This document shows, piece by piece, positions 18,060 to 26,846 of a stretch of 61,450 nucleotides of DNA. Numbering within the stretch: position 1 is the first letter of the stretch; each line of letters begins with the position of its first letter. The notes below the pieces were generated by a model. That model worked only from the letters and a program-made list of their open reading frames with translations, did not search any database and was not told the DNA's origin. The position numbers and the translations under genes are program-made. Source of the DNA: Methanosaeta sp. PtaU1.Bin060 (lineage in GTDB: Archaea; Halobacteriota; Methanosarcinia; Methanotrichales; Methanotrichaceae). The DNA is taken from positions 1 to 61,450 of the forward strand of contig MVRK01000023.1 in assembly GCA_002067365.1 (NCBI GenBank), given 5' to 3'.

Positions 18060-18175
18060 GGATCATCTGCTCTTGCCAAAAAAGTCTTCTGCAGCCCTTC
18101 CCCTGATCGGCTGCCGTGCTCATCGCGAGATTCTCTTGGACACAAAAAATTTCTGAAGCTCATTTGAGCTCGGGC

Positions 18176-19366
18176 TCAGTAGGTGCGAAGCTCTCCCCTG
18201 AAAAGCATCTGCTGTAGCTTAGGGATGTTCGCAAGCCACTCATCCAGGACCTCTGTGGCCCCTGCCTCCAACGCCTTCATGTCTGCTCCATCCTTCGGAA
18301 CAACCTGCACGCTGGCGACATGAGGCTGGTCGATTGGCAGGCCGATCTGCGAGAGGATGCGCAGGTAGACCTCCTCGATGCCCTCGACCTCCTCTGCGAT
18401 CTGCCTGGCAGCTTCTGTGGAGAGAAGGTTGTAGATCTTGCCGACGTGGTTTATCGGATTCTTGCCGCACGTCGCCTCGAGGCTCATGGGCCTGTTCGGC
18501 GTGATAAGCCCATTGGACCTGTTTCCGCGGCCTACCGCCCCGTCGTCGCCCATCTCTGCCGATGTTCCTGTGACTGTGATGTAAACAGACCCCTGCTCGA
18601 TGTTGTCTGCCACATTCATCTGCGCCCTCACCTGGCGGGATGTGAACTGCTTGGCATACTCGGTGATGTGCTCTATGATGTTATTCTTCGTCTCCGCATA
18701 ATCCTTGAGGTTCGAAATGTGCCTGTCGATCATGGCACAGGCTATGGTCAGGTTGATGGTGTTCCCTTCACGCATTCCCATGACCTTGATGTCCTCGCCG
18801 ATGGCGGGTATGCTCTTCTTGAGGTTCATCAGCTCTCTCTCTGTGTTGAAGACGATGCGCTCCGTCTCGGATAGCGGCGCATACCCCACGCCGAAGGATG
18901 TGTCGTTTGCCGAGGGGATTTTCCTGCCGAAGACGTCCCGCAGATCCGAGGAGCCCATGCCGATCTTAGCATCCAGGATGATATGGTTGTTGACGTCCAG
19001 GTTGGTGAGCGAATCCTGCAGGAGCTTTCTTGCTGCTTTGATGGCGATGGTATCGACGGGAATCTCCACCTCCTTGAAGACCCTCGTGGCGCGCCCGGTG
19101 AGCAGGATGTAAAGCGGACAGATGACCTCGCCCCCTCCGAACTCCGGGCGCGATCTGCCAGCCACGATCTGCGTCTTGTCGGTGTTATGATGGAGCACTG
19201 CTCCAAACCTATCAAGGTACTCCTTGCAAAGGGCTTGGCTGATGGACTCCGCCAGGCCGTCAGCCACGCTGTCCGGATGACCTATGCCCTTGCGCTCTAC
19301 CAGCTCTATCTCCTGCTTCTCTATCGGTCTCTGATTGAGGCGTTCAACCTTGATGTTTCTCTTCAT
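18176..19366 (-). CDS. mat: S-adenosylmethionine synthetase, archaeal type
   Basis: 396 residues: [36 protein letters not shown] at the start, [16 protein letters not shown], and [44 protein letters not shown], all characteristic of the archaeal AdoMet synthetase family (COG1812). It makes SAM from methionine and ATP. Single gene with its own divergent promoter region upstream. Confidence 0.97.
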   Translation of the reverse strand: MKRNIKVERLNQRPIEKQEIELVERKGIGHPDSVADGLAESISQALCKEYLDRFGAVLHHNTDKTQIVAGRSRPEFGGGEVICPLYILLTGRATRVFKEVEIPVDTIAIKAARKLLQDSLTNLDVNNHIILDAKIGMGSSDLRDVFGRKIPSANDTSFGVGYAPLSETERIVFNTERELMNLKKSIPAIGEDIKVMGMREGNTINLTIACAMIDRHISNLKDYAETKNNIIEHITEYAKQFTSRQVRAQMNVADNIEQGSVYITVTGTSAEMGDDGAVGRGNRSNGLITPNRPMSLEATCGKNPINHVGKIYNLLSTEAARQIAEEVEGIEEVYLRILSQIGLPIDQPHVASVQVVPKDGADMKALEAGATEVLDEWLANIPKLQQMLFRGELRTY

Positions 19367-19941
19367 GACTATTCACCGACTTGATCTAACAACATCTAAC
19401 AACTGTAATTCTGGTGCAAAGAGAATTCCTATGCCATATTAATGCTTTGCATTCTTTGGCAATCGATGTCCCGAGAGGGCCAAAACGATGGCAGAAATGA
19501 GTGAAGTTGGAGGCTGATAAGGCGAATCAGTGATGGATATTTCAACAACAATGAACTGTGCTGTGAATGTCAAAGAGTCCATGTGATCTGGCAAAATGTG
19601 AGGCGATCCCGAGAAGGAATCCGCTGCGCATGGCTTCTAGCCTGGAAAGCTCAAGTAAAATATAGGATTGCGAGTAGGTCGCCACAGAGCATGTCGCCGC
19701 CGCCCAAACCGTTAGGAACCGTAGATGAGCGATAGGGAAAGGCCAGGCGGCCCCTTCTGAAGCTGAACGGTGGTTACATGGGCGATACATTTGTAGAGTA
19801 GTGTCTCGCCTATTTTCTCACCTCATGAATATCTATGTAATTATTACTATTTCAATTTATGCATTGAGTGATAGATATCCTCCCTGGCAGATCGCCAAAA
19901 CAGGTCAATTGAAATATCTGCAAATATGAACGGCGTGGCAA
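19367..19941. other. Divergent intergenic region, no gene supported
   Basis: The gap separates the divergent mat and GNAT genes and must hold both promoters. Its left and right parts are AT-rich (AATTATTACTATTTCAATTTATG before the GNAT gene, split here as an AT-rich patch near 19838-19862). The central part (19560-19800) is GC-richer, and a minus-strand open frame of 82 codons there has no recognisable protein features. I see no RNA gene or repeat that I can support. Confidence 0.4.
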
Positions 19942-20463
19942 ATGGCCAAAGAGATTCATGATGAGGTTTTCAGGGTTGAGATGGTCAAATCCTGGCAGGA
20001 GGACCACATTGAAGAGCTATATCGTGCAGGTGGCTGGTGGGAGATGGGCATGGACAAGCGTCGCATAGATGAGCTGATCCAAAGAAGCTTCCTTTTTGCC
20101 GTGGCGATCGATATTTCTACCAGAAAGGCCATCGGGATGGGACGTGTGATATCTGATGGTGTTTCCGATGCGTATTTTCAGGACCTCGTGGTGCTCCCAG
20201 AATGCAGGGGAAAGGGCGTCGGCAAAATGATCCTCGAAGCACTGCTCGGCGAATGCCTTGCCCGCAAGATTTCCTGGATTGCTCTGATCGCCGAGCCGAA
20301 GACAGGCGATTTTTATAGTGCATTGGGCTTCAGGCCGATGGTCGGATACGCACCTATGCTCTATGCTGCCAAAGCAATGCCTTCCTCTTCGAGAGCAGAT
20401 GAATCGCCAGCAAGCGAATCATCAGAAAAAAGCGGTTCATCGGGGGAAATAAAACGATGCTGA
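19942..20463 (+). CDS. GNAT-family N-acetyltransferase
   Basis: 173 residues. The acetyl-CoA-binding region DLVVLPECRGKGVGKMILEALL carries the R/Q-x-x-G-x-G/A loop, followed by ALIAEPKTGDFYSALGFRPM, typical of GNAT motif B. The last ~30 residues are Ser/Glu-rich and disordered. The substrate is unknown. It overlaps the following DUF2156 gene by 7 bp, so the two are translationally coupled. Confidence 0.9.
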   Translation: MAKEIHDEVFRVEMVKSWQEDHIEELYRAGGWWEMGMDKRRIDELIQRSFLFAVAIDISTRKAIGMGRVISDGVSDAYFQDLVVLPECRGKGVGKMILEALLGECLARKISWIALIAEPKTGDFYSALGFRPMVGYAPMLYAAKAMPSSSRADESPASESSEKSGSSGEIKRC

Positions 20464-21380
20464 GCGATTCTGATTTTCGGCCCGTCACTCTGGATGACAG
20501 GGAACTATTTGCGCGACATTATGAGCTTTTTCCACAGGTGCACAGCGACAACACCTTTGCAAATATGGTCTGCTGGAATCCCTATGCAGACTACAGGTAT
20601 GCATTTGTGCAAGATTGCATAATCCTATCAAGCACCATAGGGGGCCTGACGCGCTACCGGCCGCCCATTGGGCCGCGCAGCCCCGAGCTGCTGTGCGACC
20701 TGCTCGAGCTTGCCGCCAGAAGCGATGACAAGAACCCTCTGGTCATACTGGACCCGGGATCAAGGGAATGGATCTCGGAGCTATATCCGCACATGCAGCT
20801 CGTGCCTGAGCGAAAGTACTTCGACTATGTCTATCTAGCACAGGACCTGGCCGAGCTTCCAGGCAAGAGATACCTGACAATAAGACACCAATTGAACAAA
20901 TTTCAGAAGACCTGCTCGCCGCAGATCGAGAAGATCTGCAGGGAGAATGTGGGTGAGATCGAGGAATTCCTGGACCAGTGGTGCGACTGGAAGGATTGCG
21001 ACTCGGATCCAATGCTCCTTCACGAAAAAGAGGCAGTCTTCTTTGCGCTATCTCATCTTGAGAGGCTGGGCCTCTCAGGCATAGCCATCAGGGCGGGCGG
21101 CAAGATCGGAGCAATGTCGCTCTTCGAGGGGCTCAATCGTGAGACTGCACTCGTCCATTTCGAAAAAGGGCTTCCTGATTGCAAGGGAATCTATCGTGCC
21201 ATCAATGCCGAGACGGCAAAGATGCTTGCGGTACATTACACCTACATCAACCGGGAGAGCGACATGGGCGTGGAGGGCATTCGCGAGGCGAAGATGCGCT
21301 ACCATCCTCATCATATGGAGGAAGTCCATCTGGTGAAACAAGAGGATCTGCAGATTGCATTGCACCAGGGCGCGAAATAA
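20457..21380 (+). CDS. DUF2156 (phosphatidylglycerol lysyltransferase C-terminal-like) protein
   Basis: 307 residues matching the COG4866/DUF2156 pattern: FRPVTLDDRELF, YFDYVYLAQDLAELPGKRYLTIRHQLNKF, GKIGAMSLFEG, VHFEKGLPDCKGIYRAINAETAK and the final YHPHHMEEVHLV. These are GNAT-like folds related to aminoacyl-transferases. There is no membrane domain, so it is not a full MprF. Coupled to a GNAT gene; the pair may modify the same molecule, which is inference. Confidence 0.85.
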   Translation: MLSDSDFRPVTLDDRELFARHYELFPQVHSDNTFANMVCWNPYADYRYAFVQDCIILSSTIGGLTRYRPPIGPRSPELLCDLLELAARSDDKNPLVILDPGSREWISELYPHMQLVPERKYFDYVYLAQDLAELPGKRYLTIRHQLNKFQKTCSPQIEKICRENVGEIEEFLDQWCDWKDCDSDPMLLHEKEAVFFALSHLERLGLSGIAIRAGGKIGAMSLFEGLNRETALVHFEKGLPDCKGIYRAINAETAKMLAVHYTYINRESDMGVEGIREAKMRYHPHHMEEVHLVKQEDLQIALHQGAK

Positions 21381-21456
21381 TTTTCGGGCTCAACAAAATC
21401 AGCATCTGAAGATCTAGCGAGAAAGATTTAAGTACGCAGGCTCTCGAACTTGAGGC

Positions 21457-21705
21457 ATGATCCTCTCCATCCCATTGTTCTCCCCCCTTCTGCTCGTGGC
21501 AGCTGCCCTCATGGCCATCGGGCTGCTCATATATCCCCTCTCAGCCAGGCTATCAGTTGCGAGCATCGGGGCGGGCAGCGTGATCATGGGCGCTGTGGTT
21601 CTGACGGGGCTTCCCGAGGGGTTTAAAATACAGGCTGCCATCCTCTTTGGGATGGCTGTGGTGGTGGGTGGCTGGATGATGTTCATTGCTATCAAGAAAG
21701 GTTGA
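21457..21705 (+). CDS. Small integral membrane protein
   Basis: 82 residues with three hydrophobic stretches (residues ~7-25, 32-50, 57-77) and very few charged residues apart from the KKG end. No family recognised. It ends 12 bp before the phosphoglycolate phosphatase gene, so the two are probably co-transcribed. Confidence 0.75.
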   Translation: MILSIPLFSPLLLVAAALMAIGLLIYPLSARLSVASIGAGSVIMGAVVLTGLPEGFKIQAAILFGMAVVVGGWMMFIAIKKG

Positions 21706-21717
21706 TGAGGGACTGAA

Positions 21718-22395
21718 TTGATCCGAGCTCTCGCTGTGGACATCGACGGAACTCTAACCGATGGGAATAGGGTTCTTTGTCCCTCTGCCGTAGAGGCGGT
21801 GCGACGCCTGAATGTACCGATGATTCTCGCCACAGGAAACACCCACTGCTTCACGAGGGCCGTCTCAGTGATGCTGGGCACTCCGCGCATCTTCGTGGCG
21901 GAGAACGGCGGCGTTGTCTCCTACTCGGAGGATGAGATGGTGATCCTGGCTGACCTTGGCATCTGTGAATCGGCTTTTCGGGAGATGAGCAGGGTCTTTC
22001 CCATGCAAAGATACAACTCAGCGCGCTACAGGTTCACCGACATCGCCCTGCAGCACAACTTCGATCTCGAAAAGGCATCTCGCTATGCAGAGGCTCACGG
22101 CCTGCCTGTGGATCTCATCGACACGGCCTTTGCCGTGCACATCAAGGACAAGAGGGTGAATAAGGGAACAGGTCTTGAGCATGTGGCAGAGCGCATGCAG
22201 ATCGACATTAAGGATTTCGCCGCCATCGGCGACAGCAGAAGCGATATCAGTATGTTCTCCCTGACGGGATTCAGGGCCTCTGTCGGCAATGCCTCCCCGG
22301 AGCTGAGGGCTGTCTCAGACTACGTCGCCAAGGCGAAGTACGGCCAGGGCTTTGCCGAGATCATCGACTACATGATAAAGATGAAGATGCTCTAG
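21718..22395 (+). CDS. Archaeal-type phosphoglycolate phosphatase (HAD superfamily)
   Basis: 225 residues, TTG start with GAGG 7 bp upstream. HAD motifs: VDIDGTLTD (nucleophile Asp), ILATGN, the Lys near KDKRVNKGTGLEHV and AAIGDSRSDISMFSLTGF. The cap is Cof type and the length is that of the archaeal phosphoglycolate phosphatase family, which removes 2-phosphoglycolate. Other sugar-phosphate substrates are possible. It overlaps the convergent cysteine-cluster gene by 4 bp. Confidence 0.88.
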   Translation: MIRALAVDIDGTLTDGNRVLCPSAVEAVRRLNVPMILATGNTHCFTRAVSVMLGTPRIFVAENGGVVSYSEDEMVILADLGICESAFREMSRVFPMQRYNSARYRFTDIALQHNFDLEKASRYAEAHGLPVDLIDTAFAVHIKDKRVNKGTGLEHVAERMQIDIKDFAAIGDSRSDISMFSLTGFRASVGNASPELRAVSDYVAKAKYGQGFAEIIDYMIKMKML

Positions 22396-23087
22396 CGCCT
22401 CTGCAACATTCCAAGCAGCTTTGCCCAGTTGTTCTCGCAGATTATCCACCAGCCAAGAGTCTCTTTTGCGAGCTGACGCGCCGCGGGGCAGAAGGCATCT
22501 ACTGCGAGGTTGCAGGGCATCTCCTTCAGGGGTGGATGCAGGGGGTACTTGGCGCAGGTCAGGGGCCGGATATCGTAGATCTCGCACTTCTTTCTCGATT
22601 TGTCGTAGAAGGGGCAGGGCTGTCTGAGAATCCAGATGCTCTGGCACCTGTCGTACTTGCACAGTGCCCTGAGCCTCCTACGCCCTATGCGCTTCGCTAT
22701 TCTCTCGAAGTCCTCCTTCTCCAGGCAGAGGCCTGCGCCGGGATTAAAGCAGCATCTGCCACAATGCTGGCAGCTGAACCTCTCCCAGAAGAGCCTCACG
22801 CCCTCATCGGAGTCGGGCAGCTCGGCGTCGCGCGCCGGCAGAGGCAGTGCGATGTCGAAGGGGATCTTTTCTCCCTGGTCGATCTTCTGAAACTGCTCGG
22901 CCCTCTTTTGGACCGACCAGTGGGGTCGCTCTTGGAGAAGGATAGCATCCTGGCCCTCACGCTTCTGCTTGACGCAGGCTGAGCAAAGAAGCCGGTGACA
23001 TAGAATGCGCACGCGGGTGATTTGATCGCCCTCGCGGTTGCTTGCGGCAGCGCCGTCTGATCCATCCATAGCATCCATCCTCAGCAC
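22392..23087 (-). CDS. YkgJ-family cysteine-cluster protein
   Basis: 231 residues. The C-terminal part shows FSCQHCGRCCFNPGAGLCL, CPFYDKSRKKCEIYDIRPLTCAKYPLHP and a final FCPAA Cys, the CxxCxxCC cluster of PF03692, thought to bind zinc or an Fe-S cluster. The N-terminal ~70 residues have a second small Cys motif (LCHRLLCSAC) and are not conserved in ways I recognise. Function of the family is unknown. Start chosen at the first ATG; ATG codons at residues 4 and 7 are alternatives. Confidence 0.85.
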   Translation of the reverse strand: MLRMDAMDGSDGAAASNREGDQITRVRILCHRLLCSACVKQKREGQDAILLQERPHWSVQKRAEQFQKIDQGEKIPFDIALPLPARDAELPDSDEGVRLFWERFSCQHCGRCCFNPGAGLCLEKEDFERIAKRIGRRRLRALCKYDRCQSIWILRQPCPFYDKSRKKCEIYDIRPLTCAKYPLHPPLKEMPCNLAVDAFCPAARQLAKETLGWWIICENNWAKLLGMLQRR

Positions 23088-23300
23088 AGATTCTTATTCG
23101 TCGAAGAGGTGTATTACTTCAATATTCAGGATTCTAATTCAAGATCAATCCTTCCCACGGCTCTGCAGATCTTGATGCTCTCGCGATCTCATGCTTCATC
23201 GATGAATGTATGTTTTCACGGGACAGCACATCTCGAAGATTCTGGCATCTCGACGGATAGATTTAAGTCGATTGTCGATTTACTCTGCTTAGGTGATTAG

Positions 23301-23918
23301 GTGATTCGGAAATTTACGGCACTAATTCTCTTTGGATTGTTGGCAGCCACATCTCATGGATCTGATTGGCTGGAGGGCGGCTATGTGCAAAGCGGAGGCT
23401 CCACTGATGTGGCGCAGTACTTCACCGACCCCATCTTCACCTCTCCCAGCGGCCACTATCTCTCGTCGGACCCCTCGATCAGGCAGATGCAGATCTCCCT
23501 CGATATGCCACGGCCCTCTGCCACAGCAGGGTTGACAAAGTCCGCCCAAAATGCGGCATCGACGACGTCGAGCACAGCCACAGTACAGAGCTATCTCAAC
23601 TCGGCTGGAAGGTGGCAGATTGAGCTGGCGGACAGAACAACCTTCGATCTGAACCTTTACCAGTCCAGCTATATGGTCTTTGGCAAGGGCAGATGGATGA
23701 AGCTGCAGGCCTCCGGGGGTGTGAGTGCGAGCGGCGATATCTACGGGAGCACCCTCAGGATAAGCGTGCTTCCCGATGGCGGAACAGAGCTTTACGGTAT
23801 AGCGATCGACCTGAGCCGGATGCCCTATACAGGCTCCTTCGCCCTCTTCAGAGCCGGGGCACAGCCGCAGATCGGAGCCGTGAAGAGGATACTGTGGTCG
23901 CCGTCGCCACGGGCCTGA
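23301..23918 (+). CDS. Secreted protein of unknown function
   Basis: 205 residues, GTG start with AGGTGA just upstream and a signal peptide (KFTALILFGLLAATSHG). The mature part is Ser/Thr/Gly-rich, followed by a beta-rich domain with WQIELADRTTFDLNLYQSSYMVFGKGRWM. No Cys after the signal and no membrane anchor. No family recognised. Isolated gene, convergent with the winged-helix gene. Confidence 0.8.
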   Translation: MIRKFTALILFGLLAATSHGSDWLEGGYVQSGGSTDVAQYFTDPIFTSPSGHYLSSDPSIRQMQISLDMPRPSATAGLTKSAQNAASTTSSTATVQSYLNSAGRWQIELADRTTFDLNLYQSSYMVFGKGRWMKLQASGGVSASGDIYGSTLRISVLPDGGTELYGIAIDLSRMPYTGSFALFRAGAQPQIGAVKRILWSPSPRA

Positions 23919-23968
23919 GCCTGATGATTCCTGTGAGGCCGAAGAAGGGGCCTGAAAAGGGATCATGA

Positions 23969-24319
23969 TCAGAGCCTGTCGGCCCCGCCCATCTCCTTTT
24001 GTCGCGAGACCAGATCGCCGTAGGCTCTGCCGGACTCAGTCAGCGCGATCTGTCCCTCATTCACCTTTATCAGCCCGGCCAGCTCCAGGCGGTGCAGGTG
24101 GTAGTCGAGCATGGCTGGGCCGACTGCTGAGGCGATCTCGGCCACAGTCTGGATGCCCTGGTTCATGAGTATTATCATCCTCCTGCGGATGGGGTTCTCC
24201 AGGGCGTGGTGAATCCGGGCCATCTCCTCGGGCGACTCTGGCACCGGCTTATGTCCAGCTCCCATGAGGGCATATTGGCGGAAGGCGACTTCTTTTTTTC
24301 GGCCCGCTGAGGTGCGCAC
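23969..24319 (-). CDS. ArsR-like winged-helix transcriptional regulator
   Basis: 116 residues with a winged helix at ~35-100: HHALENPIRRRMIILMNQGIQTVAEIASAV and YHLHRLELAGLIKVNEGQIALTESGRAYGDL. No metal-binding Cys, so the inducer is not an ArsR-type metal through thiols. It is divergent from the FmdE-like gene and may regulate that unit or itself (inference). The GTG at 24319 is uncertain; ATG 24265 is an alternative that keeps the whole winged helix. Confidence 0.85.
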   Translation of the reverse strand: MRTSAGRKKEVAFRQYALMGAGHKPVPESPEEMARIHHALENPIRRRMIILMNQGIQTVAEIASAVGPAMLDYHLHRLELAGLIKVNEGQIALTESGRAYGDLVSRQKEMGGADRL

Positions 24320-24395
24320 GACCGCTCTTTACTTATCCAGAACCGTCCAATCTGGATACAGATCTGAATTTCAGCTTTCAGCCAGGGTGATCTGA

Positions 24396-24974
24396 ATGGA
24401 CGATGATTTCAAAGAGGCTGTCAAGTTTCACGGGCACATCTGCCCGGGCCTCGCCATCGGCTACCGGGTGGCGAAGTACGCGAAGGAGCATTACCCCCGC
24501 TCGGAGGACGAGGAGCTGGTGGCGATCGCGGAGAACAAGTCATGCAGCGTGGACGCCATCCAGGCGCTCTTGGGCTGCACCTTTGGCAAGGGGAACCTGG
24601 TCTGCAACGACTTCGGAAAGCAGGTCTTCACCATCTACTCCCGCGAGAAGGGAAAGGCGCTGCGCATCTACTTCAAGGGCGAGGTCCTGGAGGGGATGGA
24701 CAGGCTCCGGCAGAAGGCGGCAGAGGGCACCCTCTCGACAGAGGAGAAGCGCGATCTGGAGGCAATGCGGGATAAGCTCATACAGAAGATCCTGAGAGCG
24801 CCTGACGATGAGATCCTCTCGGTCACTGAGGTCTCTATCCCAGCACCCGAGAAGGCGAGGGTCTATCCATCCCTGAAGTGCCAGCAGTGCGGCGAGGCAT
24901 TCATGGAGATCATGGGAAGGACTGCGGGCGGAAAGGTGGTCTGCCAGGAGTGCTACGAGAAGATGGTGGGGTGA
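24396..24974 (+). CDS. fmdE: FmdE-family protein with C-terminal zinc ribbon
   Basis: 192 residues. The FmdE core (VKFHGHICPGLAIGYRVA, ENKSCSVDAIQALLGCTFGKGNL, KQVFTIYSREKGKALRI) is followed by a two-CxxC zinc ribbon (CQQCGEAF...CQECYEKM). FmdE was named from the molybdenum formylmethanofuran dehydrogenase operon, but it is not a catalytic subunit and its role is unsettled. Here it lies 8.5 kb from the fwd operon and 92 bp before cbiK, suggesting it is not strictly tied to Fwd. Confidence 0.92.
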   Translation: MDDDFKEAVKFHGHICPGLAIGYRVAKYAKEHYPRSEDEELVAIAENKSCSVDAIQALLGCTFGKGNLVCNDFGKQVFTIYSREKGKALRIYFKGEVLEGMDRLRQKAAEGTLSTEEKRDLEAMRDKLIQKILRAPDDEILSVTEVSIPAPEKARVYPSLKCQQCGEAFMEIMGRTAGGKVVCQECYEKMVG

Positions 24975-25066
24975 AGCTGAGCGAGACTTCAAAACGAGAG
25001 CTAACGAGTTCTTGTCATCTCGCGAGATTGCGCGAGGGGCAGTCGAAATAGCGGTAGTAGTCAACC

Positions 25067-25879
25067 ATGCCCTCATCCACCCCCGCAATCCTCCTCGTCG
25101 CCTTCGGCTCCCTGGAGCCCCGCGCCCTCGCCACATACGATATGCTCCGCGAGCGCTACCAGCAGGCGTTCCCGGGCTCCGAGGTCCGCCTGGCCTTCAC
25201 ATCGGGCCTGATGAGGCGCAGGCTGGCCGAGAGGCAGTCCATCTCTTTTCCTGGTCCCCTCGCTGCCCTCGCCGAGATGCACGACCTCGGCTGTAAAAGC
25301 GCCATCCTCCAGTCGCTTCAGATCGTGCCTGGCGAGGAGTTCCACGGCCTCGCCTCGCTCGTCTCCGGCCTTCGGACAGCTCGCGGCAGCCTCGCCTTCG
25401 AGCGGCTGGAGGTCGGCTTTCCCCTCCTGGCGGGCCTGGAGGACTGCAGGAGAGCATCCTCTGCTCTCGCTCCCCGCCGGGGCGAAGTCGTTGCAGCAGC
25501 GGGGGCGGTGGTGCTCGTCGGCCACGGCACGGGCCACCCTGCGGACAGCCTCTACTCGCTTATGGACGATGTGCTGCAAGAGGACCACATCAATGTCTTC
25601 CTAGGCACCCTGAAGGGCTTTCGAGGCGCAGAGGATCTGGCCGCCCGGCTGAGGTCCTGCGAGGCGAGAAAGGTTCATCTCTGGCCCTTCCTCCTGGTGG
25701 CCGGGGGCCATGCTGTGCATGAGATCGCGGGAGACGATCCGGCATCCTGGAAGAGCATCTTGGAGCGAGAGGGCTTCGATGTCCAGGTGCACCTTCAGGG
25801 GCTGGCCGAGAACGATGAGATCGTCGCCATATTTCTTGAGCACACGCGCAGGGCAATGACGCAGCCAGAGCGTATTTAA
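25067..25879 (+). CDS. cbiK: Anaerobic sirohydrochlorin cobaltochelatase, CbiK type
   Basis: 270 residues. The pattern follows CbiK: AILLVAFGSLEPRALATYDMLRERY, LQSLQIVPGEEFH, VLVGHGTGHPADSLYSLMDDVL (metal-site His) and WPFLLVAGGHAVHEIAGDDPASWKSILE (second His). It inserts cobalt into sirohydrochlorin in the early-insertion cobamide pathway, which methanogens need for methyltransferases. Many archaea use the shorter CbiX form instead. High GC and only 92 bp after fmdE. Confidence 0.92.
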   Translation: MPSSTPAILLVAFGSLEPRALATYDMLRERYQQAFPGSEVRLAFTSGLMRRRLAERQSISFPGPLAALAEMHDLGCKSAILQSLQIVPGEEFHGLASLVSGLRTARGSLAFERLEVGFPLLAGLEDCRRASSALAPRRGEVVAAAGAVVLVGHGTGHPADSLYSLMDDVLQEDHINVFLGTLKGFRGAEDLAARLRSCEARKVHLWPFLLVAGGHAVHEIAGDDPASWKSILEREGFDVQVHLQGLAENDEIVAIFLEHTRRAMTQPERI

Positions 25880-25917
25880 GGAATAGCGGGAAATCTCAGC
25901 CCTCGGGGGCATAAAAG

Positions 25918-26277
25918 ATGAGTCGCGCGGTTCTGCTACTATTACTCTTACTTCTGGCGATGGCCGCCCTGGCCGAATGCCGAAGGCCGGCCAAGATCGA
26001 CGGCAGCGACGGCGAGGCGCTTCTGAAGGGCCTGACCAACAACTCCACGAACTTGACATGGGACGGCAAAGCAGTCAACCTCACCCAAAACGGGACCGCA
26101 GTCACCATAGGAGGCACTGACGGCACAATGCTGCTGGAGAACATCACCCGCGCCAGCAACACCACAAACCTCTCCTGCTGGGGGTCTGTGCCCCGCAAGA
26201 CCCCACCGCCGCCCGAATATGATTACAAGGAGGCCCAGATGATCTCAGTCATCCGGCAGAACCACCTGGGATACTAG
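25918..26277 (+). CDS. Small secreted, glycosylation-site-rich protein
   Basis: 119 residues with a signal peptide (LLLLLLLLAMAALAEC). The mature ~100 residues hold about eight N-x-S/T sequons (NNS, NLT, NGT, NIT, NTT, NLS), suggesting heavy archaeal N-glycosylation. The Cys near the cleavage site could be a lipid-attachment point, and one more Cys follows later. No family recognised. It lies 38 bp after cbiK and has its own in-phase start. Confidence 0.75.
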   Translation: MSRAVLLLLLLLLAMAALAECRRPAKIDGSDGEALLKGLTNNSTNLTWDGKAVNLTQNGTAVTIGGTDGTMLLENITRASNTTNLSCWGSVPRKTPPPPEYDYKEAQMISVIRQNHLGY

Positions 26278-26299
26278 GATCGATTATAATATCATTTTA

Positions 26300-26842
26300 T
26301 TACAAAAAGCCCTGCTCCCTCAGCTCTTCCTTGGCCAGGTCTTGATGCTTCTTCTCCAGGAAGCTGTAGACATTGCCGTGGGGTGCGCCGTCCAGAAGCA
26401 TCTCTATGGCTGTCCGGGCTACCCTGATCTGCTCGGCGCGGCCCAGGAGAGCCACAGTCTTTCCATAGACAGATACCTTGGCTCCAGAGAGCCTCTCCAT
26501 GATCTCTCGCGACCTTCCGTCCTTGCCGATGATGCGGCCCTTGAAGCGCGCCATGTCTCTCTTGGTGCCCACAACCTTCGATAAGTCGAGCACATCCAGG
26601 ATCAGCATCTCGTCATCCAGTATCGAGAGTGCCCTCTCGGGCGAAAATCCCCTGCCGATGGCCCTCACGAGGTCCATGACCCTCATCGCGCTGAGGGGAT
26701 CATCTCTCGATGTGACTGATACTGTGCCTGTCTCGCTGTCTATCTCAAGGTTGGTCTTTGTCTTCTCTTCTATGAGGTGCTTCATGGACCCACCGGGTCC
26801 CACCAGCACGCCGATACGTTCCTCTGGAATCTTGATATCCAA
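26300..26842 (-). CDS. KH-domain protein Dim2/Pno1 family
   Basis: 180 residues with two KH domains: IKIPEERIGVLVGPGGSMKHLIEEKT (~3-60) and RFKGRIIGKDGRSREIMERLSGAKVSVYG (~100-150). This is the archaeal Dim2p/Pno1 homologue, which binds the 3' end region of small-subunit rRNA and aIF2 in known cases. TTG start 4 bp after the rio1 stop; the KH domain begins immediately, so no later start fits. Third gene of the aIF1A-rio1-dim2 operon. Confidence 0.9.
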   Translation of the reverse strand: MDIKIPEERIGVLVGPGGSMKHLIEEKTKTNLEIDSETGTVSVTSRDDPLSAMRVMDLVRAIGRGFSPERALSILDDEMLILDVLDLSKVVGTKRDMARFKGRIIGKDGRSREIMERLSGAKVSVYGKTVALLGRAEQIRVARTAIEMLLDGAPHGNVYSFLEKKHQDLAKEELREQGFL

Positions 26843-26846
26843 TTGA

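Noticed and set aside
19542-19790. Minus-strand 82-codon open frame in the mat/GNAT gap
   Set aside because: No ribosome-binding site, no family features and unusual composition; I cannot support it as a gene.
23109-23300. 63-codon plus-strand open frame before the secreted gene
   Set aside because: No ribosome-binding site or protein features; it lies in the promoter region of the gene starting at 23301.
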